From the NCBI GenBank assembly GCA_050733935.1, contig JBOHUC010000115.1:1-58581 (forward strand): 58,581 nucleotides of DNA, in the 5' to 3' direction. Shown here piece after piece: positions 23,633-32,194 of this stretch. The notes beneath the pieces are model-generated. The model was given only the letters and a program-made list of their open reading frames with translations, searched no databases and was not told the DNA's origin. Position 1 is the stretch's first letter. Each line of letters opens with the position of its first letter. The DNA comes from JBOHUC01 sp050733935. GTDB taxonomy: Bacteria; Eisenbacteria; RBG-16-71-46; DASYSL01. The position numbers and the translations under genes were made by a program.

Positions 23633-24801
23633 AGCGCGCGCATTGCGGCCGCGAGCGGGAGCCGCGCCGCCCGCCAGGCGGGCAGGAGCCCCCCCACCAC
23701 GCCGAGCACGAACGAGAACACGAGCCCGGTGACGAGGGCCGGCGGCGTGATGCGGAACGCGAACGCGACCTCGCTGAACGTCGAGAAGTTGGTCGTGCTC
23801 GTCGCGGTGCCGTTGATCGGGAGCGCGAGCAGGCAGCCGATGACGCCCCCCGCGAGCGCGATCAGGACCGACTCCGCGACGAACGAGAGCATGACCGACC
23901 CCGGCCCGAACCCGAGCGTGAGGAGGGTCGCGATCTCGCGCGTGCGGGCGCCGACCGACGCGAACATCGTGTTCATCGCGGCGAAGATCGCCCCCACCGC
24001 CATGATGATGACGATCATGATGCCGGCGATGCGGATCGTCGTCGCAAGCCCTTCGGACTGCGCCGCGTAGTACTCCGACTCCTGCCGCGCCTGGACCCGG
24101 AGCCTCGGATCCGCCTCGAGCTCCTTCTTGATCGCCGCGAACCGCGAGGGATCGCGCATGCGGAACGTGACGCTCTGAAACGCCGCATCGCCGCGCTGGA
24201 GCGCCGGCATGAGAACCGCGTTGTCGCCCCAGATCTCCGAGTCGAACGCGCTCCCGCCGGCGTCGAAGTGCCCGACGATCGCAAAGCCGTGCTGCCCGAG
24301 CCGCACGCTCTGCCCGAGGCCGAAACCCTCGAAGCGGGCGGCCATGCGGCGGGCCACGATGACTTCCGCGGTCCCGGGCGTGAAGTTTCGGCCCTCGACG
24401 ATCTTGAGCCCGCTCCGAAGCGCGAGACCGTCGGGATCGACGCCGCGGATCGTCACGTTCGAAGAACCCTTCCCGCCCTTCCGGTCCTGGTTGATGAGGA
24501 CCACCACTTCGGGGGAAGCGAGCGGTTTTTCTCCCGGGCCACGCGCCACTTCGGGCCCCGAGGCGATGATCGCGGCCGCGTCGCGCACGACTCCGCTCGA
24601 GAGCTCCGAATCGGCCCCCTTCCGCATCACGATCACGTTGTCGGGCGAGCCGGTCTCGACGAGCGACGCTTGGAATCCGGCCGCGAGTGCAAGCGCCAGG
24701 ACGAGAATCGCAACCACGAGCCCAATGCCGAGCGCGGTCGCGAGCGCAGACCACGGGCGCCCCAGGACGCTTCGAACGTTGTAGGAAAACGGAACCGCCA
24801 T
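23629..24801 (-). CDS. ABC transporter permease, MacB/LolC-FtsX type (second permease)
   Basis: 390 aa. One N-terminal membrane helix (about 20-42), a large MacB-type periplasmic core (about 45-260) and three C-terminal FtsX helices (about 262-290, 310-335, 355-380) with the family phrases A-I-F-A-A-M-N-T-M-F-A-S-V-G-A-R-T-R-E-I-A-T-L and GLLPAWRAARLPLAAAMRAL. It is the last gene of a four-gene operon (adaptor, ATPase, permease, permease). Such mechanotransmission-type systems export peptides, drugs or lipoproteins; the substrate is not evident. Spacing to the upstream permease is 46 bp. Confidence 0.88.
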   Translation of the reverse strand: MAVPFSYNVRSVLGRPWSALATALGIGLVVAILVLALALAAGFQASLVETGSPDNVIVMRKGADSELSSGVVRDAAAIIASGPEVARGPGEKPLASPEVVVLINQDRKGGKGSSNVTIRGVDPDGLALRSGLKIVEGRNFTPGTAEVIVARRMAARFEGFGLGQSVRLGQHGFAIVGHFDAGGSAFDSEIWGDNAVLMPALQRGDAAFQSVTFRMRDPSRFAAIKKELEADPRLRVQARQESEYYAAQSEGLATTIRIAGIMIVIIMAVGAIFAAMNTMFASVGARTREIATLLTLGFGPGSVMLSFVAESVLIALAGGVIGCLLALPINGTATSTTNFSTFSEVAFAFRITPPALVTGLVFSFVLGVVGGLLPAWRAARLPLAAAMRAL

Positions 24802-24847
24802 GCGCGCCTCCTGACCGACCTGCCTGACCTGCCCGGGTCGACCGGCT

Positions 24848-26038
24848 TCAAGCGACGCGCCGGAGCGCGTCCACGATCCTGAGCTTCGACGTCTGCCACG
24901 CGGGCAAAAGCCCGCTCACGATGCCCATGAGGGCCGCCACACCGACACCGAGCGCCACCGTTCCCCAGCGTACGAACAGGGGCGGAAATCCCGGCAGCGC
25001 GAACCCCGAGCTTTCGAGCACGAGCTTCGCGGTCAGGGCCCCCGCGATCCCTCCGGTGAGCGTGATGATCGCCGCTTCGATCATGACGAGCCGAAACAAC
25101 GTTCCGTCCTCGAATCCGAGCGTCTTCAAGACTCCGGATTCGTTCGTGCGCTCGCGGATCGCCATCATCATGGTCACGATCGCGACCAGGAAGATCGAGA
25201 ACGCGACCGCCAGTCCGACGAAGTTGATCACGAACGGAACGTTTCCGAGCATGCTCACGAAGCCGGCCTGGAACGCCCGCTCAGTCTCGGTGCGCGTCGG
25301 CGAAGACGAGTTCTCGAACGTCGCGTCCACCGTCTTCGCGATCGCGGCCGCCTGCGAAGGGTCGCTGAGCTGGAGATTGAAGATTCCGACGGCGGCCTGC
25401 CGGTTCGAGTTCTCGTACAGGTAGTCCCAGTGAAAGAAGACGGTCGCGTCGTCGAGCGCGCGCACCTTCGGGCGATAGACCGCGCGGATCGTGAACGGCC
25501 AGTCGCCGGGGTAAATCGTTCCGTTCAAATGAATCGTCTGCCCGAGCTTCCAGCCCTTCCGCTTCATCAGGCCCGCGCCCACGACGCATGCGGTGCGCTC
25601 GTTCAGAAACGCGGCGAGCTTTGGCTCGACCCCGGCGGGAACGGGCGCCCCGGCCAGCGCCGGGGACGCTTCGACGATCTCGAAGTCGGTCGCGTACATC
25701 GGGAAGTAGGTCGGCGCATCGACCGCGAACTGGGCGAAAAAGTCGCGCTCGTTCGCCGGATCGAGGGCGCCGAACCAGTTCGACCATGAGACGACGCTCA
25801 CGCCCGGAATTGCGCGGATGCGCTCGAGATGCGCCATCGGAAGCGGGAACACGAGCGAGACTTTGTTGCGCGTGACCAGGCGCTGCTCGCTCCCCACTTC
25901 GATCGTGGCATTCAGGGTGGTGACGACACTGCGGAGCGCGCAGAACAGGAACAGCGCCACGAAGACCGAAAGCATGGTCAGGATCGTGCGCAGCTTGTTG
26001 CGGGTCAGGTTCGACCAGACGAGGCCCAGGAGTTTCAT
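24848..26038 (-). CDS. ABC transporter permease, MacB/LolC-FtsX type (first permease)
   Basis: 396 aa. The ATG at 26038 (MKLLGLVWSNLTRNKLRT) was chosen over an ATG 24 bp upstream because GAGGGAGGG sits 9 nt before it. N-terminal helix (about 15-36), periplasmic MacB-like domain (40-265) and three FtsX-type helices ending G-L-L-P-A-W-Q-T-S-K-L-R-I-V-D-A-L-R. The phrase MMAIRERTNESGVLKTLGFEDGTLF is the cytoplasmic coupling loop. It is only distantly similar to the second permease, so the transporter is a heterodimer like LolCE rather than a MacB homodimer. Confidence 0.88.
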   Translation of the reverse strand: MKLLGLVWSNLTRNKLRTILTMLSVFVALFLFCALRSVVTTLNATIEVGSEQRLVTRNKVSLVFPLPMAHLERIRAIPGVSVVSWSNWFGALDPANERDFFAQFAVDAPTYFPMYATDFEIVEASPALAGAPVPAGVEPKLAAFLNERTACVVGAGLMKRKGWKLGQTIHLNGTIYPGDWPFTIRAVYRPKVRALDDATVFFHWDYLYENSNRQAAVGIFNLQLSDPSQAAAIAKTVDATFENSSSPTRTETERAFQAGFVSMLGNVPFVINFVGLAVAFSIFLVAIVTMMMAIRERTNESGVLKTLGFEDGTLFRLVMIEAAIITLTGGIAGALTAKLVLESSGFALPGFPPLFVRWGTVALGVGVAALMGIVSGLLPAWQTSKLRIVDALRRVA

Positions 26039-26065
26039 GGTCGCGCGCCCTCCCTCATGCAACGC

Positions 26066-26740
26066 CTAGTTCGAAAGGACGCCCTTTTCGAGGTGGACCA
26101 TCCGGTGCGCGTGCTCCGCCGCATGAGGATCGTGCGTCACCATGATGATCGTCTTCTTGAACTCGGAGTTGAGCTTCCCGAGGAGATCCAGGATCTCGGC
26201 CGCCGACGTCCGGTCGAGATCGCCCGTCGGCTCGTCGGCGAGAAGAAGCGTCGGATCGCTCACGATCGCGCGCGCGATCGCCACGCGCTGCTCCTGACCG
26301 CCCGAGAGCTGCCGGGGATAGTGGTCGAGCCGCTCGGAGAGGCCCACGATGTCGAGCGCGTGCTTCGCGCGCGCCTTTCGCTCGCGACCCGAGAGCCCTT
26401 TGACGAGGAGGAGCGGAAGCTCGACGTTCTGGAGGGCGGTGAGCACCGGCATCAGGTTGTAGAGCTGGAAGATGAACCCGATGTGCCGCGAGCGCCAGCG
26501 CGCCAGGGGACGCGATTTGAGCGTCGAGATCTTCTCGCCGTTCACCACGATGTCGCCCGAGGTGGGCTGGTCGATGCCGCCGATCAAATTGAGGAGCGTC
26601 GTTTTTCCCGAGCCCGACGGTCCCATGAGCGCGATGTATTCGCCCTCGGTCACGTCGAGCGACAATCCGTCGAGCACCGGGACCTCGAGCTTGTCGCGCT
26701 TGTAGACCTTCCGCACGCTTTTGACTTCGACCAGTGCCAT
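26066..26740 (-). CDS. ABC transporter ATPase, LolD/MacB type
   Basis: 224 aa, a single nucleotide-binding domain of standard LolD length. Walker A GPSGSGKTTLLN (about residues 39-50), Q-loop FIFQLYNLMPVLTALQN, signature LSGGQEQRVAIARA, Walker B LLLADEPTGDLD and switch VTHDPHAAE are intact. The signature has E where MacB/LolD usually have Q (LSGGQQQR), a tolerated change. It lies 6 bp after the adaptor gene and 27 bp before the first permease, confirming one operon. Confidence 0.95.
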   Translation of the reverse strand: MALVEVKSVRKVYKRDKLEVPVLDGLSLDVTEGEYIALMGPSGSGKTTLLNLIGGIDQPTSGDIVVNGEKISTLKSRPLARWRSRHIGFIFQLYNLMPVLTALQNVELPLLLVKGLSGRERKARAKHALDIVGLSERLDHYPRQLSGGQEQRVAIARAIVSDPTLLLADEPTGDLDRTSAAEILDLLGKLNSEFKKTIIMVTHDPHAAEHAHRMVHLEKGVLSN

Positions 26741-26746
26741 CGCCGT

Positions 26747-27964
26747 CTACGCCCCCTTGATCCGGACCTTCGCGCCTTCCTTGAGCTCCCGTGGTGGTGC
26801 AAGGATCACACTCTCGCCGCCGCTCAACCCGCCTGTCACCTGCACGCGCGGATCGTCCGCGCGACCCTGCGCCACCGACACCGACACCGCCGCTGCTTTT
26901 CCTTCCCGGACGATCCAGACGCGCCGCGCATCCCCGTCCTCGACGATCGCAGTCCGGGGAACATAGAGCCGCCGGGGGACAGTCGCAACCGCGGCGGCGT
27001 CCTCGGCCGGGACAAAGTCCACGCGCGCGCCCATTTCGGGCAGAATCCGGCGATCGCGATCGAGGATCGAGACCTTGACCTGCACGGTTGCCTTCTGGCG
27101 ATCGGCCGTCGGAACGACCTGCCGCACGCTTCCTGCGAACGACGTGTCCGGGTACGCATCGAGCGTGATGCGCGCGCCCTGGCCGTTCGTGATGCGCGCG
27201 ATGTACGCCTCGTTCACGTCCACTTCGACCTCGAGCGTGCCGAGGTCGGCCATGGTGACGATCGCGGTGCGCGTGAGGCCGCCGCCCGCCGAGGACGGAG
27301 CCACGATCTCTCCCACTTCCGCGTCCTTTCGGAGAACCGTGCCGTCGAACGGCGCGCGCACGTTCGTGTTCTCGAGGTTCGCGGCCGCAAGCCTCCGGCG
27401 TGCGACCGAAGCATCGACGGAGGCTTCGAGGCTCGCGGCGCGTGTGCGCGTGTTCTCGAGCTCGACCGCCGACAGGACGCCGTGCTCGTGGAGCGTCTGC
27501 GCGCGCGTAAGGTCGCTCTTCGCCTGGACGAGCCGGGCCTGCGTCTCGGCTTCGTCCGCGCGGGCGGCTGCGTACGCCGCCTGATAGTCGGCACTCTCGA
27601 TGCGCGCAAGGATCTCGCCCTTCTTGAGCGTGGAACCTTCGGTCACGCCCAGGTATTCGAGACGTCCGGGGATCTTGGCGGCGACCGACGCTTTCGTACG
27701 CGCGACCACGTAGCCGTTCGCCGTGATCGCATTTCCTCCGCCACCCGGACCGGCGCCGCCGGTGACTTCGACCGGTGCGACTTCGACGAGCGGTCCACGC
27801 GCGCCTCCGCCGAACAGGAACACGGCGCCGAGCACGACGGCGAGCACGACCGCGACCGCGGCGATCGCGAGCATGCGTCCACGGCCGCCTGCCGGAGCCC
27901 CTTCGGACCGGCTCTCCTGACGATCGATGCGCAGGCGTTCGAGATCGGAAACCGAAGGACTCAT
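26747..27964 (-). CDS. HlyD/MacA-family periplasmic adaptor subunit
   Basis: 405 aa. A cytoplasmic N-terminus, one membrane anchor (MLAIAAVAVVLAVVLGAVFLFGGG, about residues 31-54), then the lipoyl half-motif TANGYVVARTKASVAAKIPGRL, an alpha-hairpin (about 115-190), the second half-motif TNVRAPFDGTVLRKDAEVGE and beta-barrel/C-terminal domains. It would link the ABC permeases to an outer-membrane exit duct; no TolC-like gene is in the window. First gene of the four-gene transporter operon. The ribosome site (GGAG, 14 nt away) is weak. Confidence 0.9.
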   Translation of the reverse strand: MSPSVSDLERLRIDRQESRSEGAPAGGRGRMLAIAAVAVVLAVVLGAVFLFGGGARGPLVEVAPVEVTGGAGPGGGGNAITANGYVVARTKASVAAKIPGRLEYLGVTEGSTLKKGEILARIESADYQAAYAAARADEAETQARLVQAKSDLTRAQTLHEHGVLSAVELENTRTRAASLEASVDASVARRRLAAANLENTNVRAPFDGTVLRKDAEVGEIVAPSSAGGGLTRTAIVTMADLGTLEVEVDVNEAYIARITNGQGARITLDAYPDTSFAGSVRQVVPTADRQKATVQVKVSILDRDRRILPEMGARVDFVPAEDAAAVATVPRRLYVPRTAIVEDGDARRVWIVREGKAAAVSVSVAQGRADDPRVQVTGGLSGGESVILAPPRELKEGAKVRIKGA

Positions 27965-28012
27965 GGAGGGCGGGAATCTCCGGGACGGGAGGTTCGAGGC
28001 GGTGAGGGCAGC

Positions 28013-28040
28013 AAAACGGCCGGCCCCGGGAGGCCGGCCG
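28013..28040 (-). terminator. Intrinsic terminator of tRNA-Gly
   Basis: CGGCCGGCC (28040-28032) and GGCCGGCCG (28025-28017) form a perfect 9-bp stem with a 6-nt loop, followed by TTTT (28016-28013). It begins 6 nt after the encoded CCA of the tRNA, so the tRNA is a single-gene unit. Confidence 0.88.
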
Positions 28041-28045
28041 AAGCA

Positions 28046-28122
28046 TGGAGCGGAAGACGGGATTTGAACCCGCGACAACCACCTTGGCAAGGTGGGGCTC
28101 TACCGGGCTGAGCTACTTCCGC
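28046..28122 (-). tRNA. tRNA-Gly (anticodon GCC), CCA encoded
   Basis: 77 nt including an encoded CCA. The acceptor stem GCGGAAG/CTTCCGC is a perfect 7-bp match with discriminator U; the D-arm is GCTC...GAGC, the anticodon stem is CCACC/GGTGG with loop TTGCCAA (anticodon GCC, reading GGC/GGU), and the T-arm is CGGG-TTCAAAT-CCCG. The body closely follows bacterial tRNA-Gly. Promoter and terminator are both visible. Confidence 0.97.
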
Positions 28123-28149
28123 GTGCGCAAGACCGCGCAATCAGCGGCC

Positions 28150-28178
28150 AATCTACCCGCGACCCTCCGGGCTGTCAA
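28150..28178 (-). promoter_or_regulatory. tRNA-Gly promoter
   Basis: Minus strand TTGACA (28178-28173), 17-bp spacer, TAGATT (28155-28150). Predicted start near 28143, giving about a 20-nt 5' leader before the mature tRNA. Only 27 bp separate it from the divergent lysC promoter. Confidence 0.8.
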
Positions 28179-28205
28179 GGCCCTGCCTCGGCAGCGGTTG
28201 CGCGA

Positions 28206-28234
28206 TTGACCCGCGTGCGGGGAAACCCTATAAG
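28206..28234 (+). promoter_or_regulatory. lysC promoter, leaderless geometry
   Basis: TTGACC (28206-28211), 17-bp spacer, TATAAG (28229-28234), then six bases and the ATG at 28241. The predicted +1 falls on the A of the start codon. No Shine-Dalgarno sequence is present. Confidence 0.8.
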
Positions 28235-28240
28235 ACGATC

Positions 28241-29506
28241 ATGCCTGTTCTCGTCCAGAAGTACGGCGGAACGTCGGTCGGCACGCCCGAGCGCATCGAC
28301 GCGGTCGCGGATCGGATCCTCGCCGCGAAGCGCGAGGGGCACCATCTCCTCGTCGTCGTCTCTGCGATGGGCGAGACGACCGATCATCTGCTCGACCTCG
28401 CGCATCAGGTTCATCCGCGACCGCCGCGCCGGGAGCTCGACATGCTGCTCTCGGCCGGCGAGCGCATTTCGATGGCGCTCCTCGCCATGGCGCTCGAGAA
28501 GCGCGGCGCGCACGCCGCGTCGTTCACCGGGTCGCAATCGGGCATTCTCACCGACCGCGGTCACGGGCAGGCGCGCATCCGCGAAGTGCGGCCGTACCGG
28601 TTGCGCGAGGAGCTCACCCGCGGGACGATCGTGATCGTCGCGGGCTTCCAGGGCGTCTCGCTCGACAAGGAGATCACGACCCTGGGACGCGGCGGATCCG
28701 ACACGACCGCCGTGGCCCTTGCGGCTGCGTTCCAGGCGCAGGCGTGCGAGATCTGCACGGACGTCACGGGCGTCTTCACCGCGGACCCGCGCATCGTTCC
28801 GAACGCCTACCGGCTCGAGTCGGTGCCGTACCGCGCGATGGCCGCGCTCGCGCATCTCGGGGCCCAGGTCTTGCACGCGCGCTCGGTCGATCTCGCGGCG
28901 CGTTATCACGTGCCGCTCGTGGTGCGGTCGAGTTTTACGGACGAGGAGGGAACACGCGTGGACGGACGCGAAATGCCGATGGAGGGCCCGCACGTCACGG
29001 GGCTCGCGCACCGAAGCGACATGGCGCTCCTCGAGATTCGCGGGACGGACACGCCACCGGGTGCCGTCGCGTCCGTGCTCTCGCTGATCGAGAAGACCGA
29101 CATCGCGGTCGAGCTCCTGTCGCTCGAGGCGAACCGGGTCGAGCGCTGCCGCCTGTCGTGGGTCGCGCCGGACGCCGATGCCGAGCGCATCACGGAGCTC
29201 TGGGACTCGCTCGAGAAGCCGGCCGGGCGCTGGTCGCTCAACGTGCACCGCGGACTCGCCGTGGTTTCGCTCGTCGGTTACGCGCTCGCGACCGATGCGG
29301 CGTTCGCGCTCGATGCCGCACAGCGGCTCTCGCGCGCCGAGGTGAACGTGCGGGGCATGCGGCTCGGCGCACTCTCGGTGTCGTTCGTCGTGCCGCGCGA
29401 AGCGGTCGAGACCGCACTCCGCACGCTCCACGCCGCGTTCCTCGAGCCCGCGCCCGCAGCGTCCGGGATCAGCTCGAGCGCGCCACCCCGAGCGCCCATG
29501 CGCTGA
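28241..29506 (+). CDS. lysC: Aspartate kinase
   Basis: 421 aa. Phosphorylates aspartate, the entry to lysine, threonine and methionine synthesis. ATP/aspartate signatures KYGGTSVG (residues 7-14), V-V-S-A-M-G-E-T-T-D, TLGRGGSDTTAVALA and the DVTGVFTADPRIVPNA segment are intact, followed by two regulatory ACT domains (about 265-410). Length is typical of class II monofunctional aspartokinase. Transcript predicted to be leaderless (promoter 28206-28234). Its last 38 bp overlap the convergent glgA-like gene. Confidence 0.95.
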   Translation: MPVLVQKYGGTSVGTPERIDAVADRILAAKREGHHLLVVVSAMGETTDHLLDLAHQVHPRPPRRELDMLLSAGERISMALLAMALEKRGAHAASFTGSQSGILTDRGHGQARIREVRPYRLREELTRGTIVIVAGFQGVSLDKEITTLGRGGSDTTAVALAAAFQAQACEICTDVTGVFTADPRIVPNAYRLESVPYRAMAALAHLGAQVLHARSVDLAARYHVPLVVRSSFTDEEGTRVDGREMPMEGPHVTGLAHRSDMALLEIRGTDTPPGAVASVLSLIEKTDIAVELLSLEANRVERCRLSWVAPDADAERITELWDSLEKPAGRWSLNVHRGLAVVSLVGYALATDAAFALDAAQRLSRAEVNVRGMRLGALSVSFVVPREAVETALRTLHAAFLEPAPAASGISSSAPPRAPMR

Positions 29507-31034
29507 AGCGCTTCGCTTCGACGCGCCGCCGCACTTCGCGGTACGCCTGCTCGTAGCCGGCGGCGGTCTTCGCCCACGACCAGTCCTCGGACATCGCCTG
29601 CTTCACGATGCGCTCCCACGCGTGCGGCCGCTGATACGTCTCGAGCGCGCGCTTGAGCGCCCCGATCAAGGCCTCCGGATCGTAGGGCGTGAACGTGAAT
29701 CCCGTGCCCGTGAGTGCCGACGCGTCGAAGTCCTTCACGGTCTCGAACAGGCCTCCGGTCGCGTGCACGATGGGTGGCGTGCCATAGCGCAGGGCCCGAA
29801 GCTGGTGACGGCCTCCGGCTTCGTACCGCGACGGCACGAGCAGGAGATCCGCACCCGCGACGACCTGGCGCACGAGCGCGTCGTCGAAGCGAAGGCGCGC
29901 GTGCACGTGCTCGGGGAAGCGCCGCGCGAGCACCTCGAACAGCATGTGATACGCAGGATCCCCCACCCCCACGACGAAGAAGCGCATGTCGAGACCGAGC
30001 ATCGCCTGGCTCGTCTGTTTGACGAGGTCGAGTCCCTTCTCGTCCTTGAGACTCGCGACGAGGCCCACGATCGGCCGCTCCCAGCCCGCCTGCGCGGGAT
30101 CGCTCGGCCAGCCGGCGCGCTCCGCAAGGGCCATGCGGCTTGCGGTCTTCGCGGCGGGATCGTTCACGCTGTAGCGCTGCGGAAGCGCGGGATCGCGCGC
30201 CGGATCCCACGAGCGCGTGTCGATCCCGGGGACGACGCCCGTGAGATCCTTGACACGCGTCGCGAGCACCGTTCCGAGCGGCCCGGCGAGCGCACGGTCT
30301 TCGCGCAGCTCCTCCGCGAAGCGCGTGCTCGGAAGCGCGATGAGATCGGCATGCCGGAGGCCGACTTTCAAGATCGGCATCGTGCTCTCGCCCTTGAAGC
30401 GCGCCCACGGATCGTCGGCATCGGCCGCGAGTCCGAGCGCGCGGATCGCGGTCACCGGCTCCGGCGCCTGGTCGGACCAGTCGAGCACCGAGAGGAGACA
30501 CCCCGTCCGGACGAAGAACGGATCCTCGGCGAGCGTTCGCTTGAGGTATCCCGCGACCCAGGACGTGCGTGCGTCGAACAGGTGAACGAGGTCCGTGCGG
30601 CGTTCGAGCGCGCGATGCGCCTCGAGCACGGCGCGGCCGAAAAACGCAAAGCGCTCGGCATTGTCCGCGTGCGGATTGCCGAGTGCGCGGTCGCGCACGA
30701 GCCCGGAACGATCGAAGAAGCGACGGTCGCCCCGGTGATGGACGAGGAGGATCTCGAGCGGGACGTGCGGCAGCGTGACGTGGATGAGACTCGCGGGCTC
30801 GACGGGACTTCCGCTTTCGGTTCCCATCGGCACGTCGAACGCGGCGACGGCGGTCTCGCGTTTCGCCCCGTCGGGAACGACGAGATCCCGGTAGGCGGGC
30901 AGGAACACGCTCACCGCGTGTCCGCGCTGGGCCGCTCCCTGGGCGATCGCTGCGATGATGTCGGCACGCCCGGAGTCCTTCGCGAGCGGCGAGTACTCCG
31001 TCGCGACGATCGAGACGCGCAATGGCTCAGCCAT
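29469..31034 (-). CDS. Glycogen/starch synthase-like glycosyltransferase (GT5)
   Basis: 521 aa. Overall order matches GlgA: an N-terminal starch-synthase catalytic domain with a variant of the ADP-sugar loop (A-K-D-S-G-R-A-D instead of K-T-G-G-L-A-D), the V-P-G-I-D-T hinge, then a GT4-like C-terminal domain with RYEAGGRHQLRALRYGTPPIVHATGGLFETV corresponding to the GlgA E-x-C-G-L-x-Q-x-x-x-x-R-Y-G motif. The loop Lys is retained but neighbouring residues differ, so donor specificity may differ from ADP-glucose. Downstream of galT by 30 bp on the same strand, pointing to storage or exopolysaccharide metabolism. Confidence 0.82.
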   Translation of the reverse strand: MAEPLRVSIVATEYSPLAKDSGRADIIAAIAQGAAQRGHAVSVFLPAYRDLVVPDGAKRETAVAAFDVPMGTESGSPVEPASLIHVTLPHVPLEILLVHHRGDRRFFDRSGLVRDRALGNPHADNAERFAFFGRAVLEAHRALERRTDLVHLFDARTSWVAGYLKRTLAEDPFFVRTGCLLSVLDWSDQAPEPVTAIRALGLAADADDPWARFKGESTMPILKVGLRHADLIALPSTRFAEELREDRALAGPLGTVLATRVKDLTGVVPGIDTRSWDPARDPALPQRYSVNDPAAKTASRMALAERAGWPSDPAQAGWERPIVGLVASLKDEKGLDLVKQTSQAMLGLDMRFFVVGVGDPAYHMLFEVLARRFPEHVHARLRFDDALVRQVVAGADLLLVPSRYEAGGRHQLRALRYGTPPIVHATGGLFETVKDFDASALTGTGFTFTPYDPEALIGALKRALETYQRPHAWERIVKQAMSEDWSWAKTAAGYEQAYREVRRRVEAKRFSAWALGVARSS

Positions 31035-31064
31035 GCGGGGGACCTCCCTGTCGGATCGAATGTG

Positions 31065-32111
31065 CTAGCTGTTGGTCGAGCTGTTGGTCGAGCTGCCCGG
31101 TACGACGACCGAGCGCACCTCGCGCAGGAACGCGGCCGCTTCCTCGGGTGGCGTCGGGTTGATGTAGAACCCGCTCCCCCACTCGAAGCCCGCGACGCGG
31201 GTGAGCTTCGGCATGACCTCGATGTGCCAGTGGTAGTACTCGTGATCGGAATCGCGATTCGGCGCCGTGTGAACGACCAGGTTGTACGGCGGCCGGTCGA
31301 GCGAGAGGTTCAGGCGCTGGAGCGTTTCGCGCAGCACTCCGGCGAGCTCGCGGTATTCCTCGGCCGGCCGGAACTCGAACGCGGGCTGGTGATCGCGCGG
31401 CAGGATCCAGCACTCGAACGGAAAGCGTGCCGCGAACGGCACGATGCTCACGAACCGCTGCGTCGCGAGCACGACGCGCCGCCCGTTCCCCTCCGACAGC
31501 TCCTGCGCCACGATGTCGCACCAGACGCAGCGCTCCTTGAGCTTGAAGTAATTGAGCGAGCCGTCGATCTCCTCCTGCACTTCCTTCGGCAGGATCGGCG
31601 TGGCGATGAGCTGTGTGTGTGTGTGCTCGAGCGAGGCTCCCGCGGCTTCGCCGTGATTCTTGAACACCATGTTGTAGCGGAAGCGCTTGTCGTTCCTGAG
31701 GTCGTTCATGCGCTCGCGGTAGGCCCACAGGACGCCTGCGATGTGCTCCTCGCTCATGTCGGCGAGGTCCAGGTTGTGGTCCGTGCCCTCGATGATGACT
31801 TCGTGCGCGCCGACGCCGTTCATCTTGTCGTAGACGCCCTCGCCGCGCCGGTTGAGCGAGCCTTCGACCTGGAGCGCGGGAAATTTGTTCGGAACGACGC
31901 GGAGGGTCCAGCCGGGTGTGTTCGGGGCGCTCCCGCCGGGGCGATACGCGAGGAGCTCGGGCGGCGTCTTGTCTTCCTGCCCGGGGCAGAACGGACAGAA
32001 CGCCGCGCGCTTCGCTTCGACCGTGTTCGTGAAGTCCGTGGGCTTGTGCCCGCGCTCGGTGGAGATGATGACCCAGCGTCCGACCACGGGATCCTTGCGC
32101 AGCTCGGGCAT
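31065..32111 (-). CDS. galT: Galactose-1-phosphate uridylyltransferase
   Basis: 348 aa. Interconverts galactose-1-phosphate/UDP-glucose in the Leloir pathway. Zinc-ligand pairs CPFC (about residues 39-42) and CVWC, the segment EHTHTQLIATP, and the HIT-type active site EYYHWHIEVMP are visible. The C-terminus ends in a duplicated S-S-T-N-S tail encoded by a 12-bp tandem repeat. A promoter lies exactly 6 bp before the ATG, so the mRNA should be leaderless. The glgA-like gene follows. Confidence 0.94.
   Translation of the reverse strand: MPELRKDPVVGRWVIISTERGHKPTDFTNTVEAKRAAFCPFCPGQEDKTPPELLAYRPGGSAPNTPGWTLRVVPNKFPALQVEGSLNRRGEGVYDKMNGVGAHEVIIEGTDHNLDLADMSEEHIAGVLWAYRERMNDLRNDKRFRYNMVFKNHGEAAGASLEHTHTQLIATPILPKEVQEEIDGSLNYFKLKERCVWCDIVAQELSEGNGRRVVLATQRFVSIVPFAARFPFECWILPRDHQPAFEFRPAEEYRELAGVLRETLQRLNLSLDRPPYNLVVHTAPNRDSDHEYYHWHIEVMPKLTRVAGFEWGSGFYINPTPPEEAAAFLREVRSVVVPGSSTNSSTNS
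31069..31092. repeat. 12-bp tandem duplication at the 3' end of galT
   Basis: CTGTTGGTCGAG occurs twice in tandem (31069-31080, 31081-31092), encoding the terminal STNS duplication just before the galT stop. It looks like a replication-slippage product at a tolerant C-terminus. Confidence 0.85.
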
Positions 32112-32117
32112 GCGGCG

Positions 32118-32146
32118 AATTTAGGCGGTCCGCAGTTGCCCGTCAA
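32118..32146 (-). promoter_or_regulatory. galT promoter, leaderless geometry
   Basis: Minus strand TTGACG (32146-32141), 17-bp spacer, TAAATT (32123-32118), then CGCCGC and ATG. The same 6-bp spacing as at lysC puts +1 on the start codon; no ribosome site exists upstream. Confidence 0.75.
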
Positions 32147-32194
32147 GCCGAACGGGGCTTCCGACGTCCGCCTAATCTCCGGGGGAGCAATTGC

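Noticed and set aside
28046..28122. tRNA read as tRNA-Ala (anticodon GGC)
   Set aside because: Reading the plus strand gives GGC, but the gene is on the minus strand, where the loop is TTGCCAA (anticodon GCC) and the G3-U70 pair of tRNA-Ala is absent; it is tRNA-Gly.
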